Source: Mariniflexile jejuense (GTDB lineage: Bacteria; Bacteroidota; Bacteroidia; Flavobacteriales; Flavobacteriaceae). Taken from it: a stretch of DNA of 64,000 bases. The notes beneath the pieces are model-generated. The model made no database searches. It was not told the origin of the DNA and saw only the letters and a list, made by a program, of their open reading frames with translations. Location: positions 434,001-498,000 of the forward strand of contig NZ_JBHTJI010000001.1 in the NCBI RefSeq assembly GCF_042675665.1, given 5' to 3'. The translations under genes were made by a program, and so were the position numbers. Positions 25,296 to 33,606 of this stretch are shown here, one piece after another. Position 1 is the stretch's first letter. Every line of letters starts with the position of its first letter.

Positions 25296-26456
25296 ATGAT
25301 TAATGAAACGATGACAATAAATACAGATTCTAAGTTTAAACTTGATACCATACACGATGCTATTGAAGCTATTAGAAATGGTAAAGTAATAATAGTTGTA
25401 GATGATGCTAACCGCGAAAACGAAGGTGATTTTGTGGCTGCTGCCGATAAAGTAACACCAGAAATGATAAACTTTATGGCAACAGAAGGTCGTGGTTTAA
25501 TTTGTGCTCCACTTACCGAAAATCGTTGTAAAGAGCTAGAATTAGGCATGATGGTAAGCAATAATACAGACCACATGGAAACCGCCTTTACCGTATCGGT
25601 AGATTTAAGAGGCAAAGGTGTAACTACTGGCATTTCTGCAAGTGATAGAGCTGCAACAGTAAAATCGCTTACAGACCAAACCACAAAACCATTCGATTTA
25701 GCAAGACCTGGACATATTTTTCCTTTAGTAGCAAAAGAAGGTGGTGTTTTAAGACGTACTGGACACACGGAAGCTGCCATCGATTTTGCAAGACTTGCAG
25801 GTTTAAAACCCGCTGGTGTAATTGTTGAAATTATGAATGAAGATGGTACTATGGCGCGTCTTCCAGAGTTAATGAAAGTTGCGAAAAAACTAGATCTTAA
25901 AATAGTTTCTATTGAAGATTTAGTAGCTTACAGAATGCAACACGACTCGTTAATTGAGAAAAAAGAAGATTTTCAAATTGAAACTCGCTTTGGAAGTTTT
26001 AGATTAAGAGCTTATAAGCAAACCACTAATAATCAAATACACATTGCCTTAACAAAAGGTACTTGGAAAGATAACGAAGAAGTACTAACTAGAATTAATT
26101 CTACCCTTATTAATAATGATATTTTAGGTACACTTACCAATAACGTTGACACACAATTAGAAAACATGTTTAACGTAATAAACAATGAAGGTAAAGGTGC
26201 TATTATTTTTATAAACCAAGAATCACAATCTATGAACATATTAAATAGATTATCGATTATAAAAGAAAATCAGCAAGCAAACACCGTTTATAAGGCACCT
26301 AAAATTGATATGGATACGCGCGATTTTGGTATTGGTGCTCAAATATTACACGATTTAAACATACATAAACTACGCTTAATTTCTAATACTGAACAAACCA
26401 AACGCGTTGGTTTAATTGGTTACGGCTTGGAAATTGTAGAGTACGTAAACTACTAA
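25296..26456 (+). CDS. ribB: 3,4-dihydroxy-2-butanone 4-phosphate synthase with degenerate GTP cyclohydrolase II domain
   Basis: 386 residues in the RibBA layout. The N-terminal half (about residues 15-215) is intact DHBP synthase: VVDDANRENEGDFVAAAD (metal-binding DDxxRENE), TGISASDRAATV, RPGHIFPLVAKEGGVLRRTGHTEAA. It makes the four-carbon riboflavin precursor from ribulose 5-phosphate. The C-terminal half keeps the fold (ETRFGSFRLRAYK, DFGIGAQILHDL, GLIGYGLEIVEYV) but contains no cysteine, so the three Zn ligands of GTP cyclohydrolase II are missing. It is probably inactive as RibA, and a separate ribA is expected elsewhere. It lies 16 bases after the permease gene, likely in one operon. 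Confidence 0.93.
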   Translation: MINETMTINTDSKFKLDTIHDAIEAIRNGKVIIVVDDANRENEGDFVAAADKVTPEMINFMATEGRGLICAPLTENRCKELELGMMVSNNTDHMETAFTVSVDLRGKGVTTGISASDRAATVKSLTDQTTKPFDLARPGHIFPLVAKEGGVLRRTGHTEAAIDFARLAGLKPAGVIVEIMNEDGTMARLPELMKVAKKLDLKIVSIEDLVAYRMQHDSLIEKKEDFQIETRFGSFRLRAYKQTTNNQIHIALTKGTWKDNEEVLTRINSTLINNDILGTLTNNVDTQLENMFNVINNEGKGAIIFINQESQSMNILNRLSIIKENQQANTVYKAPKIDMDTRDFGIGAQILHDLNIHKLRLISNTEQTKRVGLIGYGLEIVEYVNY

Positions 26457-26458
26457 AT

Positions 26459-26494
26459 AAAAAAGGGAACAATTTTTTAATAGTTCCCTTTTTT
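26459..26494. terminator. Bidirectional terminator after ribB
   Basis: AAAAGGGAAC (26461-26470) pairs with GTTCCCTTTT (26483-26492), with A and T runs outside. It lies between convergent ribB and the T9SS protein gene. Confidence 0.9.
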
Positions 26495-26509
26495 ATTCTG
26501 ATTATTAAT

Positions 26510-27625
26510 TTATTTGATAACTATTTTTTTACTGGTTGTTAAGTTGTTGCTGTATACTTTCAACAAATAAACACCAGATTTATAGTTTTTTACATCTATT
26601 TGTTTTGTACCAAATGTTGTTAATACATTTTTACCTAAAGCATCAAACATTTCAATTTTATCAATCAATGCAAACGTTGATATATGAATTAAATCTGAAG
26701 CTGGATTTGGAAATATTTTAAGATGCGTATTTTGAAAAGCTTCGGTACTTAATGGTGCTGCTACAGAATAAGAAGCTTCTTCTTTATAATATGGTTCCCA
26801 AGCTGAAGCAACCCAACTTTCATATACTAGTACCGTTCTATTTCCATTAACATTATAAGTACTTGTGTCTCTATCTAAATTAACCCAATTTACGCCATCC
26901 CAATCTTGACTTAAATATTCAGTTTCTAAACCTTGACCATTATAGGTATAAAATATTCTTTGGTAATCTTCCCAAATGCCAACATTATATTTATCTACAT
27001 CTAAACTCGTTATCAAATTCCCGGTATATGTTGCTGTATCACGTTCATCTGGTAACCAAGAATTAGATCCACTATCCCAAACACTGTTTATTGCTTGAAT
27101 TGGTAAATTACCGGAATAGGTATAGTCGTATTTATCTACATTTACCCAACTACTAGAACCAGCATTCCAAGATTGACTAACTTCAGACATTAAATTAGAA
27201 CCTGAAAATGTTTGTAAATATCTGTAACTATTAACAAAAGTCATAGAAACAGGATTATATGTTTGCGAAACTTCTTCAATTAAATTATTAGAACCATCAT
27301 AGGTGTAAATTTCTTTATATGAGTTTTCCCATTGAGATGTAACATCATTCCAATACTGTGTTATATTAATTGAAATATCATTATTACTATTGTAAGTTGA
27401 ATTGCTTTGATATACAACATCTCCTTCAGGATACGTTAAAACAACAACATTAGTCTCTTTATTACCGCCATTTGCATACGTGTAATTATGTGTAAATTGT
27501 TGTTCCCATGCAGAATTCCAATCATACGTTTTTAGTTGATCTAGTTTATATACAGTTTGAGAATAACTGGAAATAGCAACTAAAAAGAGCATTGTTAATG
27601 TTGGAAAAAGTAGTTTTGTTTTCAT
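26510..27625 (-). CDS. Secreted protein with T9SS type A sorting domain
   Basis: 371 residues. A signal peptide (MKTKLLFPTLTMLFLVAISSYSQ) precedes about eight loosely repeated units of 30-40 residues, each with W-x(7-9)-W-x(5-8)-Y-T-Y-x-G-N. These suggest a repetitive beta structure resembling YD-type repeats. The last 75 residues are a T9SS cargo signal: HLKIFPNPASDLIHIS, then KIEMFDALGKNV and GVYLLKVYSNNLTTSKKIVIK. It would be exported through the type IX machinery and attached to or released from the cell surface. Binding partner or activity unknown. Confidence 0.88.
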   Translation of the reverse strand: MKTKLLFPTLTMLFLVAISSYSQTVYKLDQLKTYDWNSAWEQQFTHNYTYANGGNKETNVVVLTYPEGDVVYQSNSTYNSNNDISINITQYWNDVTSQWENSYKEIYTYDGSNNLIEEVSQTYNPVSMTFVNSYRYLQTFSGSNLMSEVSQSWNAGSSSWVNVDKYDYTYSGNLPIQAINSVWDSGSNSWLPDERDTATYTGNLITSLDVDKYNVGIWEDYQRIFYTYNGQGLETEYLSQDWDGVNWVNLDRDTSTYNVNGNRTVLVYESWVASAWEPYYKEEASYSVAAPLSTEAFQNTHLKIFPNPASDLIHISTFALIDKIEMFDALGKNVLTTFGTKQIDVKNYKSGVYLLKVYSNNLTTSKKIVIK

Positions 27626-27843
27626 AATTAATAGCTTTAAAGGTTAGTATATAATTACATCGAAAAAAATTTGAAATGTGAGCATCACAAACTTTTAAAA
27701 ATGAACTTTTATTAATTTTTGCTATTAATTTATACAGACATAAAAACAAATAGTCTGAATTTAAAAAACTAGTTATTATCTATAAACTTAGGGAAGGCTT
27801 AAGTTTATTAAAAGTAATAAATATTTTAACACAAAACATGTTT

Positions 27844-27861
27844 AGCTAATTTAAATTAGCT
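27844..27861. other. 18-bp perfect palindrome
   Basis: AGCTAATTTAAATTAGCT is fully self-complementary. It lies in the 291-base gap between the T9SS protein gene start and the DegT aminotransferase stop. It could be part of the aminotransferase terminator or an operator for the T9SS gene. Nothing else stands out in this gap. Confidence 0.35.
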
Positions 27862-27916
27862 TTAACAAATTGTAATTTAACTGTTTAACAAATAATTACT
27901 TAAAAACAACTCGCTT

Positions 27917-29110
27917 TTATAAAGCTAGTTTTATTGCTTCAACCATTTTATTTGCTCTAGCATTAACATCTTCATCAGTCCAAGATAATTTTATTAAACA
28001 TGATAAATTTCTTGCTATATAATCATCAGATTTTTGAAATGTTTTAGTTTTTAAATATTCTAAACCTTCTTTAACTTCGGTAGAAATAGGGAAAAGAGAT
28101 TTTAAGTCTTTTAAATGATTCCATTTACGAATGTAGTGCCAGTTATTATTGTAATAATGAAAGCAAGCATCTACACCATTTTGTTTGAATTTTTCTGACA
28201 CTTTTGTAGTTATTTCTAAACTAGGCAGAAAGAAATTTAAGAAACTATAATTTTCTTCACCACCTTCAGGAACGGTTCTAAAAGTTACTTCTGGAATTTG
28301 CGACAAGGCATCGCGAAGTATGTTGTAGTTTTTCTTTTGAATTTCTAAAAATTCTGGTAAACGTTTAATTTGTGCTAAACCAACAGCGGCATGAAGCTCT
28401 GAAATTCTGAAATTATATCCTAAATATGGGTGTGTTTCTGAACCTCTATCACTACCTATGTGATCATGACCGTGGTCGCTAAACTGATCTGAATTTATAT
28501 AATATTGTTTGTTGTTTGTTATTACTGCACCTCCTTCGCCACAGGTTATGGTTTTTACAAAATCGAATGAAAAACAACCTAAATTTCCAATACTACCTAG
28601 CGGTTTTCCTTTGTAAGTTGCGCCTATAGCTTGACAAGCATCTTCTAGCAATACTAAATTGTGTTTATTACTTATGGTTTTAAGTGCATCCATATTACCC
28701 ATACTTCCGCACATGTGCACTACCATAATGGCTTTTGTTTTTGGTGTTATAGCATTTTCAACTGCATTTGGGCATAGGGTTAACGTATCATCAATATCTA
28801 CTAAAACTGGTATGGCACCAAGCATCATTACTGCTTCAAAGCTTGCTACAAAGGTGAAGGTTGGTAAAATAACTTCATCACCTGCTCCTACACCTGCTAC
28901 TGCTAAAGCTACTGATATAGCTGCTGTGCCACTTGATACTAATTGTGCATGATTTACTTGAAACGTGTTTTCTAGGGTTGTTTCTAGTTCTTTTGCTTTC
29001 CAATGGCCTTGGCGCATGCCATCAAACCCGTAGCGCATTAGCACGCCGGTATTTAAAACATCGTTTAATTCGTTTCGCTCTAAATCTCCAAATAATTCAA
29101 ATCCTGGCAT
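27917..29110 (-). CDS. DegT/DnrJ/EryC1/StrS-family aminotransferase
   Basis: 397 residues. Fold type I PLP enzyme of the sugar aminotransferase family: SSGTAAISVALAVAGVGAGDEVILPTFTF, LLEDACQAIGATYKGKPLGSIGNLGCFSFDFVKTITCGEGG with the PLP Lys in FVKT, and YNFRISELHAAVGLAQ. It would transfer an amino group to a keto-sugar for surface polysaccharide or antibiotic-type sugars. No other sugar-nucleotide genes are adjacent, so the substrate is unknown. A REP-like element lies immediately upstream. Confidence 0.9.
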   Translation of the reverse strand: MPGFELFGDLERNELNDVLNTGVLMRYGFDGMRQGHWKAKELETTLENTFQVNHAQLVSSGTAAISVALAVAGVGAGDEVILPTFTFVASFEAVMMLGAIPVLVDIDDTLTLCPNAVENAITPKTKAIMVVHMCGSMGNMDALKTISNKHNLVLLEDACQAIGATYKGKPLGSIGNLGCFSFDFVKTITCGEGGAVITNNKQYYINSDQFSDHGHDHIGSDRGSETHPYLGYNFRISELHAAVGLAQIKRLPEFLEIQKKNYNILRDALSQIPEVTFRTVPEGGEENYSFLNFFLPSLEITTKVSEKFKQNGVDACFHYYNNNWHYIRKWNHLKDLKSLFPISTEVKEGLEYLKTKTFQKSDDYIARNLSCLIKLSWTDEDVNARANKMVEAIKLAL

Positions 29111-29156
29111 TTTGTATTTTTTATTGTTGTTCTTTATTTTTCTTCTTTTTGGTTTT

Positions 29157-29250
29157 GCGTTAGGGATTGAAGCGGAAAGCCCACAGCAACCGCGCTTGAG
29201 CGTGGGTGCGAGGACTTGTAGCGAAAAGCCCGACCCTTGTGGTAACGCCC
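29157..29250. repeat. REP-like intergenic element (GTTAGGGATTGAAGCGG type)
   Basis: A 94-base, GC-rich stretch in AT-rich surroundings. It starts GCGTTAGGGATTGAAGCGG and ends GACCCTTGTGGTAACGCCC, so the ends are short inverted repeats (GCGTTA / TAACGC). AGCGGAAAGCCC and AGCGAAAAGCCC are internal direct repeats about 49 bases apart, around a variable middle. I recognise this as the conserved-ends, variable-centre element that is dispersed between genes in many flavobacteria. It lies between the DegT gene start and the nitroreductase stop. Confidence 0.7.
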
Positions 29251-29260
29251 TTGTACTTAT

Positions 29261-29890
29261 TTATAATTCTATTACAGATTCATTTATAGGCATTCTTACT
29301 TTTTGGAATGCTGAAAACATGTCGTCGTTTGCCCTATAGCCTACTGGTAATAGTAAAATTGATTTTAGCCCTTTTGCTTGTAAGCCTAAAAGTTCGTCGT
29401 ACTTTGCTGGCATGAAGCCTTCCATGGGACAAGAATCGATACCTTCTATTGCGCAAACCGTCATTAAATTGCCTAGTGCTATGTATGCTTGGTTTTTTGA
29501 CCATTGTTGGCGTTCTAAAACCGTCATTTTTTGCATCATACTAATTAATCCTTCTCTGTAGGGTTTTAAAATGGTTTCTGAAGTGTCTCGAATTGTTTTT
29601 ATGTTGTTGTAATATGAAATAACATCGTGTTCGCTAATATCATTTTGAATACAGATGATTAATAAGTGCGATGCTTGTAAAACTTGTTTTTGATTGAATG
29701 AATGCTCAACTAAAGATGCTCTTAGTTTTTCGTTTTCAATAACAACCAATTTGATGGTTTGCAAGCCAAACGATGTTGCTGTTAGGTTAAAAGCCTGCTT
29801 TAAAGTATCAAGTTTTTTGTTAGATAATTTTTTATTACTATCGAATTTTTTAGTTGCATAGCGCCACTCTAGCTGCTTTATAATACTCAT
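29261..29890 (-). CDS. Nitroreductase-family NAD(P)H oxidoreductase
   Basis: 209 residues of the FMN-dependent nitroreductase fold (NfsB/dihydropteridine reductase type). LEWRYATKKFD at the start binds FMN phosphate, NLTATSFGLQTIKLVVIEN follows, then SKNQAYIALGNLMTVCAIEGIDSCPMEGF and SILLLPVGYRANDDMF near the end. It would reduce quinones, nitro compounds or pteridines in the cytosol. Monocistronic, on the minus strand, followed by the REP-like element. Confidence 0.88.
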   Translation of the reverse strand: MSIIKQLEWRYATKKFDSNKKLSNKKLDTLKQAFNLTATSFGLQTIKLVVIENEKLRASLVEHSFNQKQVLQASHLLIICIQNDISEHDVISYYNNIKTIRDTSETILKPYREGLISMMQKMTVLERQQWSKNQAYIALGNLMTVCAIEGIDSCPMEGFMPAKYDELLGLQAKGLKSILLLPVGYRANDDMFSAFQKVRMPINESVIEL

Positions 29891-30008
29891 TATTTCATTT
29901 TAATTTCTGCAAAAATACGCTTTGAAATTGTCTTTTTACAAAAAATATAACACAAAAGAAGTTAACATTTAGCGAGTTAAAATTTATTTAAAAAAAAATA
30001 GATTTATA

Positions 30009-30040
30009 TTTGAAAGTATTGAAAAAGGGTTCTATATTTG
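30009..30040 (+). promoter_or_regulatory. Promoter of tRNA-Ser
   Basis: TTTG (30009-30012), 20 bases, then TATATTTG (30033-30040) match the Bacteroidota promoter exactly. The predicted start is about 35 bases before the mature tRNA 5' end. Confidence 0.75.
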
Positions 30041-30080
30041 CACCCGCAATCAGGGATAAAAACTTGATGAGACCAAAACT

Positions 30081-30165
30081 GGAGAAATGGCAGAGTGGTC
30101 GAATGCGGCAGTCTTGAAAACTGTTGAGGGTCACACCTCCGGGGGTTCGAATCCCTCTTTCTCCG
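30081..30165 (+). tRNA. tRNA-Ser (anticodon TGA)
   Basis: The 85-base sequence folds into a class II tRNA. The acceptor stem is GGAGAAA with TTTCTCC and G as discriminator. The anticodon loop CTTGAAA carries TGA at 30115-30117, reading UCA and wobble serine codons. A long variable arm (GTTGAGGGTCACACCTCC region) and T loop GGGGGTTCGAATCCC follow. CCA is not encoded. Confidence 0.96.
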
Positions 30166-30188
30166 CTGAAAAAATCCTAAACGGTATC

Positions 30189-30228
30189 AAAACCCTGTAA
30201 ATCATAAGATTCACAGGGTTTTTTATTT
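30189..30228 (+). terminator. Terminator after tRNA-Ser
   Basis: AAAACCCTGT (30189-30198) pairs with ACAGGGTTTT (30213-30222), extended by AATC/GATT inside, then a T run. Confidence 0.88.
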
Positions 30229-30341
30229 TTTACAATAACAGTTCTTATTTCACAGTAGTAATACCATTAAATACTACTTCTTAATATTATTATTTTAGCA
30301 CAGAATATCAAAAAGTTAATTTTTAGAAAAAGTAACGTACA

Positions 30342-30357
30342 TTTGAATTTTACAAAT
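30342..30357 (+). promoter_or_regulatory. AraC-type repeat, copy 1 (before the regulator gene)
   Basis: TTTGAATTTTACAAAT ends 3 bases before the AraC gene ATG. It matches 14 of 16 positions of the copy at 31291, upstream of the neighbouring SDR gene. Suggests autoregulation. Confidence 0.45.
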
Positions 30358-30360
30358 CTT

Positions 30361-31287
30361 ATGAATACTACTACCATAAAAGAATTTTACCAAGATGTTT
30401 TTAAAGAAACATGCCCTGATTTAGATCAGTTTTTAAATAACAATTTAAATAAAGACCTTGGGCATTTCAATGTTTTTAACATAGAAAGTATGTACGCCAC
30501 TTGTAAAACAAAACCTGAAATGCCTTATAACAGAAGAACTTACTATAAAGTAAGTTTAATTTCAGGAAAAAACATTGTGGAATATGCAGATAAAACCATA
30601 GAAATAACAAAGCATGCTATTCTGTTTGCAACTCCTAAAACACCTTATAGATACACTCCAAAAGACAACAATCAATCTGGGCATTTTTGTGTTTTTACAA
30701 AAGATTTTGTACCCTTAAACAAAACAGGCTTTGATATTGACAATCTTCAAATTTTTTCAAATCAAAGTGATTTTGTTTTTCAAATTTCTAAAGAGCAATA
30801 TCTACAAATAAAACATGTTTTTGAAAAAATGCATCACGAAATAAATTCTAATTATGAGCTTAAATATGATTTGCTTAGAAATTACCTAATGGAACTTATA
30901 CATTATGGTCAAAAATTAACCCCTTTTACACCTAACGAAAATAAAACAGCAGCCACAAGAATTACAGGTTTATTTATTGAACTTTTAGAAAGACAATTTC
31001 CTATTGAAAACGCAACACAACTATTACAACTAAAAAAACCTAATGAATATGCTAATGCTTTAAATATCCATATTAATCATTTAAATAAAGTGCTTAAAGA
31101 CACCATAGGGAAAACCACCAGTGATATTTTATCTAGTAGAATTAATCAAGAAGCCAAAATTTTACTAAAACAAACTGATTGGAATGTTTCAGAAATTGCT
31201 TATTCCTTAGGTTTTGATGAAGTAGCACATTTTTCAAATTTTTTTAAAAAACACAACAAACAATCTCCTTTAGTTTTTAGGAAGTAA
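30361..31287 (+). CDS. AraC-family transcriptional regulator
   Basis: 308 residues from the ATG at 30361. A TTG six codons earlier is open, but it sits inside a putative operator and is less likely. The N-terminal 190 residues look like a cupin-type ligand-sensing domain (YKVSLISGKNIVEYADKTIEI). The C-terminal 100 residues hold two helix-turn-helix units: YANALNIHINHLNKVLKDTIG and TDWNVSEIAYSLGFDEVAHFSNFFKKHNKQSP, the AraC signature. It probably controls the SDR gene 92 bases downstream, whose upstream region carries two copies of a 16-bp direct repeat, with a third copy before this gene. Confidence 0.92.
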   Translation: MNTTTIKEFYQDVFKETCPDLDQFLNNNLNKDLGHFNVFNIESMYATCKTKPEMPYNRRTYYKVSLISGKNIVEYADKTIEITKHAILFATPKTPYRYTPKDNNQSGHFCVFTKDFVPLNKTGFDIDNLQIFSNQSDFVFQISKEQYLQIKHVFEKMHHEINSNYELKYDLLRNYLMELIHYGQKLTPFTPNENKTAATRITGLFIELLERQFPIENATQLLQLKKPNEYANALNIHINHLNKVLKDTIGKTTSDILSSRINQEAKILLKQTDWNVSEIAYSLGFDEVAHFSNFFKKHNKQSPLVFRK

Positions 31288-31290
31288 TTA

Positions 31291-31327
31291 TTTGATATTT
31301 ACAAATTTTAGTTTGATAAATACAAAT
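31291..31327 (+). promoter_or_regulatory. AraC-type direct repeats, copies 2 and 3
   Basis: TTTGATATTTACAAAT (31291-31306) and TTTGATAAATACAAAT (31312-31327) agree at 14 of 16 positions and start 21 bases apart, two helical turns. This is the expected geometry for AraC dimers. They lie in the 92-base gap before the SDR gene. Confidence 0.55.
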
Positions 31328-31379
31328 ATGGTAACGGGGTTAGGTTGCACTTTTGTAATGTAATTTAAATCAATAAAAA

Positions 31380-32147
31380 ATGCAAAAAGATGTAAATAAA
31401 ATAGCTTTGGTTACTGGCGGTAGCCGTGGATTGGGAAAAGACACCTCAATTCAACTCGCTAAAAGAGGTTTTGATGTTATCATTACTTATAAAACAAAAA
31501 AGCAAGACGCTGAAAATGTTTTAAATGACATTAGAAAGTATAACAAGTTGGCGTTTTCAGTTCAATTAGATATAGCTTCTACCAAAGGATTTGAAACTTT
31601 CAAACAAGAAATTGACGCTATACTCAATACACATTTTAATGGTAAAAAACTAGATGCTTTAGTAAACAATGCGGGTACTGGAATTAACTCTTCATTTGAG
31701 TTAACTACTGAAGAAAGTTTAGATGCCATGACCAATATTCATTTTAAAGGCCCCTATTTCTTAACCCAAAAATTATTACCATTGTTAAATGACAGCAGTA
31801 GTATTGTTAATACATCATCGGGTTTGGCTAGATTTTCATTTTCTGGTTATTCAGCATATGGCGCAATGAAAGCTGCTGTTGATTCTTTAACAAGATATCA
31901 GGCACTCGAATTGGGTTACAGAAAAATAAGAGTTAATTCGGTTGCGCCAGGAGCTATTGAAACCGATTTTGGTGATGGTTTTGTACGTGACAATGAAGAT
32001 ATGAATAAAATGATTGCATCGCAAACAGCACTTGGCAGAGTTGGATTACCAGATGATATTGGTTCGGTAGTTGCTTTTCTGTGCTCGGAAGAATCAAAAT
32101 GGATAAACGCTCAAAGAATTGAAGTTTCAGGTGGATTTAAAATTTAA
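31380..32147 (+). CDS. SDR-family oxidoreductase
   Basis: 255 residues with a complete classical short-chain dehydrogenase set: VTGGSRGLGKDTSIQLAKRG (NAD(P) binding), NNAGTG, the Ser in NTSSGLARF, the catalytic pair in YSAYGAMKAA (Tyr-x3-Lys), and SVAPGAIETDF. It ends RIEVSGGFKI. The cofactor loop suggests NADP preference, unproven. Its substrate is unknown. It lies downstream of an AraC regulator and its presumed operators, a common inducible pairing. Confidence 0.9.
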   Translation: MQKDVNKIALVTGGSRGLGKDTSIQLAKRGFDVIITYKTKKQDAENVLNDIRKYNKLAFSVQLDIASTKGFETFKQEIDAILNTHFNGKKLDALVNNAGTGINSSFELTTEESLDAMTNIHFKGPYFLTQKLLPLLNDSSSIVNTSSGLARFSFSGYSAYGAMKAAVDSLTRYQALELGYRKIRVNSVAPGAIETDFGDGFVRDNEDMNKMIASQTALGRVGLPDDIGSVVAFLCSEESKWINAQRIEVSGGFKI

Positions 32148-32218
32148 AGCTTAGTTAATAAAATATCGTTCTATTTAAATCTATCTATTTACACACAACA
32201 AGATTCTTATTTTATTAA

Positions 32219-32252
32219 AAAACCCTTGTAAACATATTATTACAAGGGTTTT
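32219..32252. terminator. Bidirectional terminator after SDR gene
   Basis: AAAACCCTTGTAA (32219-32231) pairs with TTACAAGGGTTTT (32240-32252). It separates the SDR gene from the minus-strand pseudogene that ends at 32261. Confidence 0.88.
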
Positions 32253-32260
32253 AATAATAT

Positions 32261-33490
32261 TTACTTAACTACAATTTTTAAATTCGTGTTTAAGTTATAT
32301 CCTGAAATATTAAGTATATAAACCCCTGATAACTTTCTATTTGAAATATATAGCGTAAATACTTCGTTTTTTGTATTAGATGTTATTTGTTTTTTAAAAC
32401 CAATCTACCTGCCACATCAAATATACTAGCCGTAATTTCATTGGTTTTATAGCTTGGAGTTTTAATGTTGATTTGATTATTTGTTGGGTTATGAAACCGT
32501 TTAATCTCATTTTTAATATCATCAAATACATGATTACTCAGTAATACATTTTGATACAAGTCTGATACTTCAATAGCGGTAAAGCATAATTAAAAAAATT
32601 CAAGTTCATCTAACATACCCTTATATGGTGCTGGTGCTGTACCATTTTGCAATTCTAATTCACCAATATTACCAATAATTAAATCGCTAACTTCAGATAT
32701 TCCTATCACACCAGTTTCGTCTAGTTCTGTTATAAGAACACCATTTAAATATAATCGTAATCGATGCGCCATAACATCTCTCATAATTACAACATATCCC
32801 TAATTAGCAGTAAAAAAAAGGTGTTCCGCTTGTTGAAAGTTCTTTTTCGGCTATGTTATCATCAATAGCAATTCAAAATTGGCTACTTTTAAATTCTACA
32901 TTATAATGTTTACCTGTAGCACCTGTAGATGTATTTACAGTGAAAGAACCTTTACAGAATACATATGAACTTGTTGCATTGGTAGGCAACAAATTTGATG
33001 CTGCTTTCATCCAAAAAGATATAGTAAAGAATGATTTATCTAGGTATAATTGATCTTGATTAGGTATATTTACAATAAATAAATTATTATGCGCTGGTGA
33101 AAAACTTATCACATTATTTGTTTTACCCAAAACACTCTAATATTTGAATTGTTAATTTATATCAAGAACTCCATGAGTTTGGCAGGTTGAATTATCGCTA
33201 ATTTGTCCGCCATCAAAAGAAAACTTATTAAATGATCTATAGCCTACCATAACTTGCGTTATATTTGCAATAGTTCTAATCATCCATACATTTCCTGTGG
33301 GGCTACCTTTAGTTTTTGAAGGGTCCTATAAATAATAATTTATCGAGCATATAAACCTTTATCTTGGCAACTTACTGTATTTACCGCCAAAGTTGGAATT
33401 ACAACGAAGTTACTACCATGTTCTGATCGTGCTAAAATATAATCATCCTCATTAACGGCATTGTCACTCCAATTAATTGTAAAACACCAT
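32261..33490 (-). pseudogene. Decayed T9SS protein with FN3 and LamG domains
   Basis: The minus strand keeps recognisable pieces in different frames. At 33485-33350 there is a fibronectin-III-like piece (NWSDNAVNEDDYILARSEHG). At about 33300-33160 follows GNVWMIRTIANITQVMVGYRS. At 33130-32590 comes a LamG/concanavalin-like domain (FFTISFWMKAASNLLPTN, LRLYLNGVLITELDETG, YKGMLDELEFF). The last 250 bases encode a T9SS sorting domain ending GVYILNISGYNLNTNLKIVVK. In-frame stops near 33125, 32870, 32805 and 32587 and a frameshift in the A run near 32390 break the reading. The N-terminal catalytic part, if any, is gone. Probably once a secreted polysaccharide-active or adhesion protein beside the sugar locus. 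Confidence 0.85.
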
Positions 33491-33606
33491 AGTTATGCTA
33501 ATTATATACTATATTGTTAACAAATTTATTAACACCTTTTACTTAATCTTTATTATTTTATAGTAATTCTACAATAGGCACAATACTAATGTAAATGAAA
33601 TAATTA

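Noticed and set aside
29112..29339. Plus-strand frame spanning the repeat element
   Set aside because: It runs across the REP-like repeat and the nitroreductase 3' end, has no family features and is explained by the repeat.
30343..30360. Earlier TTG start for the AraC regulator
   Set aside because: The TTG lies inside a 16-bp operator-like repeat, and the ATG at 30361 gives a good start.
32590..33130. Two short minus-strand frames that could be separate small genes
   Set aside because: Both encode successive parts of one LamG domain and are divided by in-frame stops. They are fragments of the pseudogene at 32261-33490.
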